Assembly: GCF_026309355.1 (NCBI RefSeq) | Contig: NZ_JAPJZK010000001.1 | Coordinates: forward strand, 1,116,001-1,180,000 | From: Spartinivicinus marinus | Lineage (GTDB): Bacteria; Pseudomonadota; Gammaproteobacteria; Pseudomonadales; Zooshikellaceae | Direction: 5' to 3' | Length of the DNA stretch: 64,000 nt | Shown here: positions 1-9,194 of the stretch, one piece after another | Numbering within the stretch: the first letter of the stretch is position 1 | How the letters are laid out: every line of letters begins with the position of its first letter | Made by a program: the position numbers and the translations under genes | The notes under the pieces: model-generated | What the model saw: only the letters and a program-made list of their open reading frames with translations | What the model was told of the DNA's origin: nothing | The model's database searches: none

Positions 1-2872
1 CAACATAGACAAGACCAGCAAAGAAAGTTGAATGTAGGAACAGAGAAGCGGTTTGTAGGTCCCTGTGCTTTAGACCATGCAACAACTGTTTTGAGTAAGC
101 AGTGATAGCAAAGGTACGAAATTGAATTAAGGTCTTGCCAAGCTCCTTGCTCATCAAGTAGGAAACGCCGTCACCAAAATCTTGTTCCTGAATTATCCTT
201 CTGCCCCACAAGCCTATTGCATAGGAAAATTTAGCGTAAACGTCAGGGTCCCACTTATCGAAATTCATTTTGGTTAACTTGCCGTTCTTATGCTCAACGT
301 GCCGATATTCATTTTTAATTCTTGCTAATAGCGCATCATCAATACCTAGCTCCCGTAACCTATCTGTTGACATAACTCTTTTATTTTTCAGGCTATAATC
401 CAGAAAGTTTTGAGCCATACCTTTCATAGTTAGGTTTTGCAGCATGTGGTTAATTGAATGGAAACCCGACATGTTAGCTGTAAACTTTCCCATGTGGTCT
501 AATCCACGCTCCAGCTTATCCCACTTATTTGTATGACCATTAAAAGTCGCACCAAAGTCGTCTATTTGATTAGTCACTTGGTGCATAAGCCGACCATTGA
601 CCCAGCCACCCATCGCGTCTGAGAGTTCTTCTAACAAGTCATCTTTATAGTTGCCATTCTCCATGCGCTTAATCATTTTACGCAGCTCTGGGACATGCTT
701 CATAAATTGCAGCCACCCAACGTGACTTAAGGCTGGCCCCATTTCCATTAGCTGTGCAAAGCCTACTTGGTTCATGTTCCGGGCATATTGAATCTTTCTT
801 ATTGTCCGAAGAATACGGCTACTTCTGGCGGTTGGGTCTGTATCAATGGGACGACCGACAAGGTGGTTATAGGCATCGTACAGTTGCTTTATTTCGAGCT
901 TATGCCGTGTCCGTTCCGCTTCTGTTTTACCAGGATTATAAGCTCGCTTCTTCTCGATTTTCTCCATGGCGGCCTTAAAGGTGCCTTCGCTGTCTATCCC
1001 TTGGCGAGCTAAGGCAATGTGACCCAGCATCGTATTGGAATAATTAAGGAAAAGTAATTCTGAGTCATTCTCCAGCAAGTCAGCTATTTTATTTTCGTCC
1101 ATATCAACACGACTCTTTAAGCGTGTCGTTTTGCCCTGGTCTTTTTCTTTAATGGCCTTTTGGATTCGCTTAGCAATTTCAGCTGCTTTTGTTGCATCGA
1201 GACCAAGCTCATTAATTAACTGCTCAGAAATATTTTCATTAATGGCTTTATTTAACTGAGGTAAATTAACATTACCTTTTTTTGCCGTGGTAATAATATC
1301 GATAAAAGCCCCAGCTAGTTCTAAAGCAGCTTCGCCTTCAACATTATTAAATGCACCAGCTATGGTATGTTGAACTCTGGTGTAACCGGCTTGTTGAATT
1401 TGCTGGACTATCTTTGCGGCGCTCCAGTGTCGAGGGCTATAAAATTCGTTAAAATCTACCTCTTCAGAGCCCCGCACAGGTACAGCATTCGGTATAGTCT
1501 CGTCACCTTGGGGTTTCTTCGCCATAGATAAAATACGCTTGTAGGCGTCTTTCAGCATATCTCCATGGGCTTTTACGTGCACATTATCAATGGCTTCTCC
1601 GCGAATATAACGGGTTACCATCTCATTAAAGCGCTCTCTGTGCTGGTGCTTCATACTGGACCCAACAGTAGAAATACCTTCAGCACGTAAAAAGTTATTA
1701 AAATGTTGATTGTGGCTTTTGTAAAAGGCAACCATGAAGCCATCGGTTTTCATCCGTTTCCAGACGCTAGCCGCTTCTTTAACTAGTTCGCCTTTCTTTC
1801 CGCCTAATGCATCTGACATTAAAGCGGCTGAAAGTCCTCTAACTTCGTCTAAATCTGAGCTTAAATTAATGCCTGCTCTGTCAAAGCGCTGCTTACCAAA
1901 CTCTGTTCCACGCTCTGCGCCATCTTCAAAAATAGCGGCTATTCGTTCTTCTGGGGTTGGAATTGAGCCATCAGCATTAAGTAGCTTTTTATATTTCTTT
2001 TTTCCTGCCTCGCTCAGTTCACCGCCAGCCTGTCGTATTTCTTCAAGCTCCTGCACCTGCCTAAACTCATTTACTTTAGCATCAAAGCGGGTACGCCAAG
2101 TTGATACGCCAGCCCCCATTAAGAAGGATGCAGCTGACCCAATGAGCACATCTGTTGCGTCATAGGTTGGGTCCTGTGATGCAATATAGCCTTCAACTGT
2201 CGCTGAGCTTGCCGCTGTAAGAAGACCAGAGGATAAAATACGTTTAAACCGCGTTACTTTATGGGCTGCTAAGAGTGGCGAGGCTAAGCCCTCAGTTGCC
2301 ACGGCCATTCCCCAGGCTCCGGGGTCAATTATGGACGCAGCCAAGCCAGCGCTAATCCCAATAAAGGCACCTTGAGACATTAGCGTTTCTTTTCGTTTTA
2401 AGGACTCTAAAATCTCATTCTTAATTTGAAAGGCATGACCACGACTTACCGCACTATTAAATTCGTCGTGTAAATCTTCAGGTATCCCATTAATTAACTG
2501 GTCGTATTCTTCCATTGAGGGGACCCACGAGGGGTCAGGTACAAGGTCGTCACGGTTAAATTGGCGTAGGGCATGAGATGAAATCCAATGCTCGTCAAAT
2601 GTGGTAGAAATAAATTCGCTGGTAGAAACGCTGTCCGCTAACGCATCTTCTTTTTGCTCTAAGTAAGCGTTGTACTGCTCGTATTGCCTATCTGAAATAG
2701 GCCGCATGGAAGTTATATCAGTATCTTCAGGCTCGCTTAAGATACCTTGTTGATTAGTCTTCGGGGCTGTAAGGAATGTGTCTGTATTTAAAGAGCCTTC
2801 TTGCTTCGGCTTTGTTGTGTCTAATTTGATTTCTATTTTTAATTTCCTCCTGCAAAGCTTGTAACTTAGCAT
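1..2872 (-). CDS. gp16-like internal virion protein, partial (runs off left edge)
   Basis: A reading frame open over more than 950 codons continues through the left edge. It follows the gp15-like gene, as gene 16 does in T7, where the product forms part of the ejected core that guides DNA across the cell envelope. The visible part is rich in helices and Gly/Ala stretches. I see no lytic transglycosylase motif near its N-terminus, unlike T7 gp16. The start is unclear. The ATG at 2872 overlaps the upstream gene by 119 bases and has a weak ribosome site. A strong AGGAGG lies near 2846-2851 but the nearest well-spaced codon is ATA, and the next ATG is at 2707. Assignment rests on position and size more than on motifs. 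Confidence 0.75.
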   Translation of the reverse strand, partial: MLSYKLCRRKLKIEIKLDTTKPKQEGSLNTDTFLTAPKTNQQGILSEPEDTDITSMRPISDRQYEQYNAYLEQKEDALADSVSTSEFISTTFDEHWISSHALRQFNRDDLVPDPSWVPSMEEYDQLINGIPEDLHDEFNSAVSRGHAFQIKNEILESLKRKETLMSQGAFIGISAGLAASIIDPGAWGMAVATEGLASPLLAAHKVTRFKRILSSGLLTAASSATVEGYIASQDPTYDATDVLIGSAASFLMGAGVSTWRTRFDAKVNEFRQVQELEEIRQAGGELSEAGKKKYKKLLNADGSIPTPEERIAAIFEDGAERGTEFGKQRFDRAGINLSSDLDEVRGLSAALMSDALGGKKGELVKEAASVWKRMKTDGFMVAFYKSHNQHFNNFLRAEGISTVGSSMKHQHRERFNEMVTRYIRGEAIDNVHVKAHGDMLKDAYKRILSMAKKPQGDETIPNAVPVRGSEEVDFNEFYSPRHWSAAKIVQQIQQAGYTRVQHTIAGAFNNVEGEAALELAGAFIDIITTAKKGNVNLPQLNKAINENISEQLINELGLDATKAAEIAKRIQKAIKEKDQGKTTRLKSRVDMDENKIADLLENDSELLFLNYSNTMLGHIALARQGIDSEGTFKAAMEKIEKKRAYNPGKTEAERTRHKLEIKQLYDAYNHLVGRPIDTDPTARSSRILRTIRKIQYARNMNQVGFAQLMEMGPALSHVGWLQFMKHVPELRKMIKRMENGNYKDDLLEELSDAMGGWVNGRLMHQVTNQIDDFGATFNGHTNKWDKLERGLDHMGKFTANMSGFHSINHMLQNLTMKGMAQNFLDYSLKNKRVMSTDRLRELGIDDALLARIKNEYRHVEHKNGKLTKMNFDKWDPDVYAKFSYAIGLWGRRIIQEQDFGDGVSYLMSKELGKTLIQFRTFAITAYSKQLLHGLKHRDLQTASLFLHSTFFAGLVYV

Positions 2873-4703
2873 TCTTCATTATTTTTGACACTGTATCTTC
2901 GCCTTGTCCCATCATTTGTTGATAAGAAAAACGGTAAGCTTTGCCCTTATTATCAAAATATGGAAAGCCCGATTCTTTATCAACCAAACGGAAAAACCCT
3001 CCTTCCATGGGTTCCAGGGCTAACTCTTCATCTGCATCAATACCCTGATTCTCTCGTTTATAGTGGTCAATTAAATGATGAAAACGTGTGGTTAAGTCGT
3101 CTCTGTCATAATTAAAGCCGAGCAGCCTTTTATTAATTAACTGACCATCAATAACGTCATAGGTATTTGTTAGTCGATTAACGACAAGCTCTTTCGCTTT
3201 TTCTGGGGAAACTTTGCGTTTAATCAGATTGGTGTACATAGCCTTCGCGGAAGCTTCAAGACCCGAAAGCATAGGAGGTGCATCTCCCCAATAAGGCGAC
3301 ATCTCGCTTCTAATATCTGCTGCCACATCGTTTAGCTCATTCCAGGTAGGCACAAGGTGCTGTGTGTTTGGGTCATTTTCGACAGCTAAGTGCTTATTTA
3401 AAGCTTCTTCCATTGTATCGCCCGTTTCCACATAGGCATCAATAGCAGCATAAGCCGTGGCCTCTTCATTCGATAGATACAAATCAACCATGCCCATTGC
3501 CTTTAGCCGCTTATAAAGATTAACCGCTTCTATGGTATTTTTAGGAATATCCTTCTCTGAATTAATGACAGCACCAAGCGAAGGAAGCCCAGCCTGTAGC
3601 GTAGCCTGATACGGCTTATAGACAATGCCATTTTTCCGTAACTTCGTATCGAAAAGGTCTTGGCCCTGCTTGGACCCGTATTGCTTTATATATTCATGGT
3701 GGCTAAATTGCAGAGCCTTTTGTTGGTCTTTTAGCTGAAGATGCTTAATATTTTCAGACCCAAAAATAGCAAGATAATTAAAGTTAGTCTTGGCCTGTTC
3801 CTGTAGCTTTTTCTGCTGATTTAAATAAGTTTGCACTTGGCCAGCCGTGAAGATGCCCTTAGCCACATAAGGCTTAAACCAAGCGCGGGTTAGCTGGTTC
3901 TGAGCCATCAACTTTTCAATTGCAGGCTGTACTTCTAATTGCTTCAGCTGTCGTTCAGCTGGCTGCATGGCCTCAGCTTCTGCCCTTTGTTTCTTCAGGG
4001 TTGCCCTATGACCAACTGAGAGTAGCTCCGAGTTTTCCAGAGCCTTTGCTAAGGCAGGGTTCCGTCCATTTAATTCTTGTAACTGAATAGCAAAGCGGCC
4101 TACATCTTCCTCGCTCATGGCGATAGCTTCAGATTCACGGGCATATTTAAATACAGTGCTTATTTCCTGGTTATACTGGTCTTGATTTATTTCACCTTTA
4201 TCAAGCAGAGCACCTAATTCCTTTACCTTGGACTCAAGAACATTTTGGCCTAACTCCAAGCGTTGTTTAGCTGCTGCATTTTGCTGGAGTGCACCTAAAT
4301 GTCCTGAATTCCAAGCATCTATTTCTGTATTTATGCTCTCTTTCAAACGACCATGCGTAATACTGCTGAAGTACTTCTCACGCAGCTTACCTAACTCTTC
4401 TTGATACTGCGCTGGGTCACCTAAGCCACCATCAGGTGTGTTTTCCAGGTACTCTGAAGCCTCTTTGATGTACGCTGATTTATTGGCGTGAGCTGTAAGG
4501 GCTTGAGATTCAAAGGTGGCTTGCCGCTGTTGTCGTACAGCTCCTGCAAGGCTTTGCGTAAAGGATGTTAACCCACGGATAAGCGCGTTACTTTGAGGGT
4601 CTATGGAACCAGTGATGGGAGCAGCAGAGGCAAAGGAAGTTGTGGGCCTAGCGTGGACCTGTCGTCTATATTGGCCCTTGGGTTCTACTTTTTGTCTTAC
4701 CAT
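2754..4703 (-). CDS. gp15-like internal virion protein
   Basis: A 649-residue protein, long, hydrophilic and mostly helical, rich in Gln, Glu, Lys and Ala with likely coiled-coil stretches and no membrane segment or enzyme motif. In T7-like phages the gene between gp14 and gp16 encodes the middle component of the internal core (T7 gp15, about 750 residues), which is ejected into the periplasm with the genome. The position fits: gp14-like and gp13-like genes lie upstream and the gp16-like gene overlaps its 3' end. A plus-strand cargo gene separates it from gp14. Its own sequence alone would not identify it. Confidence 0.72.
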   Translation of the reverse strand: MVRQKVEPKGQYRRQVHARPTTSFASAAPITGSIDPQSNALIRGLTSFTQSLAGAVRQQRQATFESQALTAHANKSAYIKEASEYLENTPDGGLGDPAQYQEELGKLREKYFSSITHGRLKESINTEIDAWNSGHLGALQQNAAAKQRLELGQNVLESKVKELGALLDKGEINQDQYNQEISTVFKYARESEAIAMSEEDVGRFAIQLQELNGRNPALAKALENSELLSVGHRATLKKQRAEAEAMQPAERQLKQLEVQPAIEKLMAQNQLTRAWFKPYVAKGIFTAGQVQTYLNQQKKLQEQAKTNFNYLAIFGSENIKHLQLKDQQKALQFSHHEYIKQYGSKQGQDLFDTKLRKNGIVYKPYQATLQAGLPSLGAVINSEKDIPKNTIEAVNLYKRLKAMGMVDLYLSNEEATAYAAIDAYVETGDTMEEALNKHLAVENDPNTQHLVPTWNELNDVAADIRSEMSPYWGDAPPMLSGLEASAKAMYTNLIKRKVSPEKAKELVVNRLTNTYDVIDGQLINKRLLGFNYDRDDLTTRFHHLIDHYKRENQGIDADEELALEPMEGGFFRLVDKESGFPYFDNKGKAYRFSYQQMMGQGEDTVSKIMKNAKLQALQEEIKNRNQIRHNKAEARRLFKYRHIPYSPED

Positions 4704-4756
4704 AGTTTTGCTAGTTTTTCTGTATAAGTAAAGTTTTTGATAAAGAGTGGTTTATT

Positions 4757-5503
4757 GTGGATGCAACTAAAAGAGCTTATAACAAAGATTTTTTCCTAGA
4801 GTTTTTGGGAGATACTTTGATTATTACTGACAAAAAGAGTAAAACACAGCCTCGTAAGGTCTTTTGGAGTGACTTAGAGTATTTGGACTATTCCAAGGAA
4901 GGCAATTTATTTATTAAATTTAAAGGTATCAGTCTAATAACACTACATTACAAGGACGAGTTTTTTGATACAGTACTTTTTGAATGTCTGAAACACAGCA
5001 AAATAGATATAAATAAGAAATTCTTTAAATGTAGAGCAACTACTCATTTTGCTTCAGTTTTATTAGTACTTCTTTTTATTATACCTAATTTGACTTATTC
5101 GCTTGTAGAATATTTTGTAAATCCTAGTGACATCGTTGCTATTACCTTAGTAGGAATTAGCATCATCGTGATGATTTTTTTTAACTGGTACTTACCTATA
5201 GCTGAAGTGACCGTAGACGATAGACATATAATTATAAACTTCAAGCGTTTTCTTAGAAAAAGAGTAGTTAGATTAAAGGATTTAGATAAAGTTACACTGG
5301 CAACACAATATGTGTCCGTTTCTGACCGAGTAAAATATAAGAGAAGATATAGACACCTACCGCTGCAGCTACTACTAAAAAGTGGTAAGCAGCTTATGTT
5401 ATACCCACAAACACCTGAAGAAATAATACAGTTAGTCTGGACAGTAAGGGACTTCGCTCCGAGTGATGTTGAGATGCGCATAGGCAAAGCGATTAAGACC
5501 TGA
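4757..5503 (+). CDS. Membrane cargo protein with two PH-like halves
   Basis: A 248-residue protein starting with GTG, encoded against the late phage operon between the gp15- and gp14-like genes. Residues 95-119 and 126-147 are hydrophobic and form two membrane segments. The parts on either side look similar in style to bacterial PH-like domains: a strand beginning LIITDKK and followed by VFWSDLEYLD in the N-terminal half, and VDDRHIIINFKRF followed by VRLKDLDKV in the C-terminal half. The gene is clearly more AT-rich than its neighbours. Opposite orientation, composition and insertion between two core genes mark it as a moron that may be expressed in the lysogen. A role at the membrane, such as superinfection exclusion, is a guess. 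Confidence 0.7.
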   Translation: MDATKRAYNKDFFLEFLGDTLIITDKKSKTQPRKVFWSDLEYLDYSKEGNLFIKFKGISLITLHYKDEFFDTVLFECLKHSKIDINKKFFKCRATTHFASVLLVLLFIIPNLTYSLVEYFVNPSDIVAITLVGISIIVMIFFNWYLPIAEVTVDDRHIIINFKRFLRKRVVRLKDLDKVTLATQYVSVSDRVKYKRRYRHLPLQLLLKSGKQLMLYPQTPEEIIQLVWTVRDFAPSDVEMRIGKAIKT

Positions 5504-5505
5504 AT

Positions 5506-6045
5506 TTAGTCGAAGGAGCCGCCAGCAGAAGAATAGGCACCCATAGCAGCGCTACTTATCTGCAAAGCAGCCCCAACACTTTTAGCCATCTTACTTGGCT
5601 TATAACTGGCGTGTGTCCTTAATCCGTACCGGGCATTATTCCACAGCGCCTGTCGTTCTCTGTTTCTTTGCCAAGCGGATGACTCCAAGTTATTTTCAAT
5701 TGTGCTAACGTTATTGGCTCCTCCTCTGATTATGTCGCTAACTAGGGAGTCGATGGATAGACCAGAAACGCCAGCTTCCGCTGAGCTAACGCGAGCTTCT
5801 GCTATACGCTTCTGGGTCTCTCGTTGTATTCTTATTTTTACTTCTGTAGCCGCGTCGTCTTCTTCGGCTTCTTGAATATTTAATTGAGAATTCTGATTTT
5901 TGTAATCTTCTAATAAGGCTTTATTTTGCCTGTCTTGATTGTGCTCTGCGAGAGCGTCTTGAAAGGCGGCTTGCTGGCCTTGCTCGTGTATACTATAAGC
6001 AGAGGTTACAGCCGCGATTGCTGCGGGAATTGCTGGATGACACAT
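5506..6045 (-). CDS. gp14-like internal virion protein
   Basis: A 179-residue protein. It starts with MCHPAIPAAIAA, a short hydrophobic N-terminus like that of T7 gp14 (internal virion protein B), followed by a long Gln/Glu/Ala-rich coiled-coil region, a motif with SAEAGVSGLSIDSLV and a polar tail. In T7 relatives gp14 forms the outer-membrane part of the ejection channel. Gene order (gp13-like, gp14-like, gp15-like, gp16-like) is conserved once the plus-strand insertions are ignored. The length is close to the T7 protein. Confidence 0.82.
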   Translation of the reverse strand: MCHPAIPAAIAAVTSAYSIHEQGQQAAFQDALAEHNQDRQNKALLEDYKNQNSQLNIQEAEEDDAATEVKIRIQRETQKRIAEARVSSAEAGVSGLSIDSLVSDIIRGGANNVSTIENNLESSAWQRNRERQALWNNARYGLRTHASYKPSKMAKSVGAALQISSAAMGAYSSAGGSFD

Positions 6046-6073
6046 ATATTACTTTTTATATGGAGATTTGGTT

Positions 6074-6454
6074 ATGGATGAATTGGAAGCACAAGTAAAT
6101 GAATTATGTACTGATAAACAGTTAGTTGACATAGTCAAGCCTCCAAGTTCCTATTCTATTAGCGCTTTTATGTCTGAGGCACATAAAGATGTACTTATAA
6201 ATGCAGTTAAAAATACTGTAAAGGCGATGGATAAATGTATTACAAATAATAGTAGAACATTACAAAATGAAATTTCACAGAGTCACTATAAGAATGAAGT
6301 AGGCGAAAATGAGCTTCGCATAATCGGCAACACAGTTAAGAAACTTTGTACAAAAAAAGGGTGGAGTGTAATTGTGACCTATAAGGAATCTCCTAATGAT
6401 ACAACACCTCACTATATAAATTATGTCTTCAAGAAAATTAAATGGGACATTTAA
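6074..6454 (+). CDS. Unknown small cargo protein on the opposite strand
   Basis: A 126-residue soluble protein with no family I recognise. The ATG at 6074 is preferred over a TTG two codons upstream because GGAG at 6062-6065 is correctly spaced. The sequence is Lys-, Asn- and Ser-rich with helical patterning and an ending of alternating strand-like residues (VIVTYKESP, HYINYVFKKIKW). It lies between the gp14- and gp13-like genes but points the other way, and its AT content is high. It is best read as a lysogeny-expressed accessory gene. Its stop is 11 bases from the convergent gp13-like stop. Confidence 0.6.
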   Translation: MDELEAQVNELCTDKQLVDIVKPPSSYSISAFMSEAHKDVLINAVKNTVKAMDKCITNNSRTLQNEISQSHYKNEVGENELRIIGNTVKKLCTKKGWSVIVTYKESPNDTTPHYINYVFKKIKWDI

Positions 6455-6464
6455 ATATTCAAGC

Positions 6465-6914
6465 CTATTCGGACATGCTTGAAGAAAAAGAAAATATTTG
6501 AAATGTATTAGTGCCAAAAACCCCAAAGGCGCCTAAAGTAGCTCCTAAATATTCAAGCCAAGATATGGCTACTGTATTTTTAGTAGAAACAGCATTCGTA
6601 AGGTAGCCATATTTATTTAACCAGTTATTTATGTATTTTTTTCCTAGCTTACATAAAGCCATGCCCTTATTTTCCAATTCTGCACTACCAAGGAGCCAAG
6701 GAATAGCTTGTCCGTCCTGCTCAGCAACGCCAAACATAGCAATAGGCTTTCCATTTTTCCATGCCGTGTAACACTCCAGGCCCCAGTTTAGTCCACGTAA
6801 AAGGGCATCTAATGGCTTACTTCCAAGGGCTTCTAGCTCGTCTAAATCTTGCTGTCGTAACCTTGAAGCCAATAAATAGCAATCACTTTTATCTGTTTCT
6901 CTAATTTCTATCAA
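6465..6914 (-). CDS. gp13-like protein (internal virion protein A, acetyltransferase-like fold)
   Basis: A 149-residue protein beginning MIEIRETDKSDCYLLASRL, followed by features typical of phage gp13 proteins: the DELEALGS segment, a WNGL/WGLE-type region with ECYTAWKNGKPIAMFGV and a WLLGS turn. These proteins resemble N-acetyltransferases in fold. In T7 the protein is needed for correct virion core assembly. The gene sits in the expected place upstream of the gp14-like gene. Confidence 0.8.
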   Translation of the reverse strand: MIEIRETDKSDCYLLASRLRQQDLDELEALGSKPLDALLRGLNWGLECYTAWKNGKPIAMFGVAEQDGQAIPWLLGSAELENKGMALCKLGKKYINNWLNKYGYLTNAVSTKNTVAISWLEYLGATLGAFGVFGTNTFQIFSFSSSMSE

Positions 6915-7020
6915 ATAAGTATTCCTCTTAATAATTATATAACTTTTATTTCTCTTATTGATGTTTGGCTGCTTTATATTACACTTAGTTGAGATACCCT
7001 ATCTATGGTCGTATTCCGAC

Positions 7021-7344
7021 ATGCCATGTAAATTGCGATATAAAGTAATAAATGAGATAACACATGTATTTCTTACTGGAGAATTGACTCAAAGCATTAA
7101 ATCTAACCTGAGTAATAGTATTGAAAAAATAATAACACACTGCCCCAAAATTATTCACCTAGATATTACAGGTATTAAGTACATTGACTCTGCGGGCATC
7201 GGTGAATTATTAGTTATTCATTCCATGCTTTATAAACGTGATGGTAGGCTTGTTATAGTTAACCCATCCCCTGAATGCAAAGAAATATTAAATACTATTC
7301 TTCGCAATATTATTGAAATAAAAACTTCTGAGAGTGTTACATAG
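7021..7344 (+). CDS. STAS-domain protein (anti-sigma factor antagonist type)
   Basis: From ATG 7021 the product is 107 residues and covers one complete STAS domain, the fold of SpoIIAA and RsbV. The opening strand ends in VFLTGEL, a central strand reads IIHLDITGIKYID, and the signature is DSAGIGELL. Ser57 occupies the position that partner kinases phosphorylate in this family. An upstream ATG at 6961 would add 20 residues that do not look like STAS. The gene runs against the phage operon and ends 2 bases from the TTAA target of the IS element. No matching kinase or phosphatase gene is nearby. Proteins of this type usually act by binding a switch kinase that controls a sigma factor or a signalling pathway. 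A role in changing host signalling during lysogeny is inference. Confidence 0.8.
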   Translation: MPCKLRYKVINEITHVFLTGELTQSIKSNLSNSIEKIITHCPKIIHLDITGIKYIDSAGIGELLVIHSMLYKRDGRLVIVNPSPECKEILNTILRNIIEIKTSESVT

Positions 7345-7350
7345 AATTAA

Positions 7351-9194
7351 CTATATAGTGCCTGACAGAAAAGTAGTCTAGTTTGCCAGTTGAAGGGGCA
7401 ACTATTTTGGTCTTATAAGTTAATATTACTCATTTATGACTGTTTTTGACTTGGGCATATAAAATAAGGTTGTTTTTTGATCAAGCTTCTTTAGAATCGT
7501 CTTTTCACAGACAGCCAAACCTAGCCAGTTAGGCAAAGGCTCACTGGAAAATTATTTTAAATCTCAGTTAAGGACTATTAAGCTGCTTTTTTACGTATTC
7601 TTTTGGCTTGACGGTATTGCTCCTCTTTTTCTTGTTTATACAATAAGGCACCTAACTTTTGGATATTTCGTGCTAATACAGCAAATGAAACGTAACGCCT
7701 GAAGCCATTAATACCGCTATCTGGACATCGGTCAAGGCCATGTACTTCAAGCGCATTAATAGCAGACTCAACCGCTGAGTGCTGCTTTCTTGCTTTTTTG
7801 AAAGCCTCATCGTTTTCACGTTCTGTTTCCTTTTTTGATAAACGTCCTTTTTTAGGCAGCACTACCCGATTTAATTCTTCGGCCAACTTCAACTGATTCT
7901 CAGGTGAATGAAACCCTTTATCAAAACTGCACTGGTTGAGCTCAGGGAATTTAGCTTTGGTTGCTCTGATCATGACGATGGCAACATCAACATCTTGCTC
8001 TTTTTCCATCACACGATGGTGAAGAATAAAGCCATGCTGACATTCCATAACACACACTTTAATACCTAATTCCACTGGTACCCCTGCTTTCCCTTTGCTC
8101 ACCCACTCAGTGTGAGGTTGAAATATTGAGTAAACTTTTTCATCAGCTGGGACTTTTTCATCTTCGACTACTCGCCTGTGAATTTGCGACACCTGCCGTT
8201 TAGCATGAGAAAGATTGTTGGCAATATTTCGTAATAACCAAATCGGGGCTGCTATGGCTTTAAGCTTATCCAATGTGAGTTCAGCTTTATCAATAAACCA
8301 TTGCGCTTTATTCAGATAGTTGATATGTGTCTCACGTTTCTTGTCATCGGCATTTTTTGCTTTTGATTGGTTGCTTTGCCTTGCCTGATTAAAGCATTTT
8401 TTAAGTGACTTCAGATTGTGCCTATGTTGTCGCCAATCACTTAAATGGTAGTTTTCGCCCATATCAGCTAGTTGATTAATCACTTTTCTCATTGCATCCC
8501 ATAATAAACTGATATCAGTGGGATAATGAACAGCTGTTTCTACCACAAATGAGTCACAACGCCCTTCAAGGCTTGCTTCTTCGTTTTTTTTTAACAGTTT
8601 ATGCCCTGTCTCGACGACAACTGTGTTAATTTTGTCCAGAATTTCTGGGGTCAAAAGAGAGACGTTATCTTTTATGGTCTGCAAGTGATATTCTGTCAGA
8701 TCTTCCCAATTGACACCATGCCCTAACATCGCTCGAATAGTTCGATGCTGATTCACTAATTCATGCAAACGATCATAGTCACAATTTAAGTTGATGCGCA
8801 AAACCCCCATCACCAGTATTTTCCAAAGTTCCATGCCTGGCCTTCCAAGTCTTGGATTCGTTTTACCCACTATAGACTCCTCTAAAATAGTGAATACCTG
8901 CTCTCTAACTTCGGGTGTAATATAAATGTACTGTAATCCCTTTAACAATTGAGGCACATCATCTCTAGACTTCGGGTCAAACTTGATCTCGGTAATATCT
9001 GTTTGGCCGAATTGAAGTTGTGGGTTTTGGACTTGCCTCATATCGTATTCTCCGCGAAGTTTGGCTGGTTTTAACTAAAAACCTAGGCCGATTCATTTTT
9101 ATGAGGACTTAATATAGCAATCTTCGATGACGGATTTATGATGAATTATCTTATTTATCAATCAGTTATGATTTTTCGGTCAAGCACTATATAG
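7351..9194 (-). mobile_element. IS element with DDE transposase (ISNCY-like), 1844 bp
   Basis: Imperfect terminal inverted repeats bound the element: CTATATAGTGCCTGAC starting at 7351 and its counterpart CTATATAGTGCTTGAC read inward from 9194. They match at 21 of 23 positions. TTAA is present directly outside both ends (7347-7350 and 9195-9198), as expected for a 4-bp target duplication. Because TTAA is itself palindromic, it could instead be part of the repeats. The single gene inside is the transposase. Insertion occurred in the few bases between the stop of the STAS gene and the stop of the tail gene, so neither gene is broken. Confidence 0.88.
7578..9041 (-). CDS. IS transposase, ISNCY-like DDE family
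   Basis: A 487-residue protein. The start MRQVQNPQLQFGQTDITEI and the block GRPGMELWKILVMGVLR are typical of transposases grouped as ISNCY. Candidate catalytic acids are Asp in EGRCDSFVVETAVHYPTD, Asp in SFDKGFHSPENQ and Glu in HSAVESAINALEVHG. A cysteine-containing HGLDRCPD motif lies near the end. The frame is intact from start to stop, so the element may still be active. It lies wholly inside the terminal repeats. Confidence 0.88.
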   Translation of the reverse strand: MRQVQNPQLQFGQTDITEIKFDPKSRDDVPQLLKGLQYIYITPEVREQVFTILEESIVGKTNPRLGRPGMELWKILVMGVLRINLNCDYDRLHELVNQHRTIRAMLGHGVNWEDLTEYHLQTIKDNVSLLTPEILDKINTVVVETGHKLLKKNEEASLEGRCDSFVVETAVHYPTDISLLWDAMRKVINQLADMGENYHLSDWRQHRHNLKSLKKCFNQARQSNQSKAKNADDKKRETHINYLNKAQWFIDKAELTLDKLKAIAAPIWLLRNIANNLSHAKRQVSQIHRRVVEDEKVPADEKVYSIFQPHTEWVSKGKAGVPVELGIKVCVMECQHGFILHHRVMEKEQDVDVAIVMIRATKAKFPELNQCSFDKGFHSPENQLKLAEELNRVVLPKKGRLSKKETERENDEAFKKARKQHSAVESAINALEVHGLDRCPDSGINGFRRYVSFAVLARNIQKLGALLYKQEKEEQYRQAKRIRKKAA

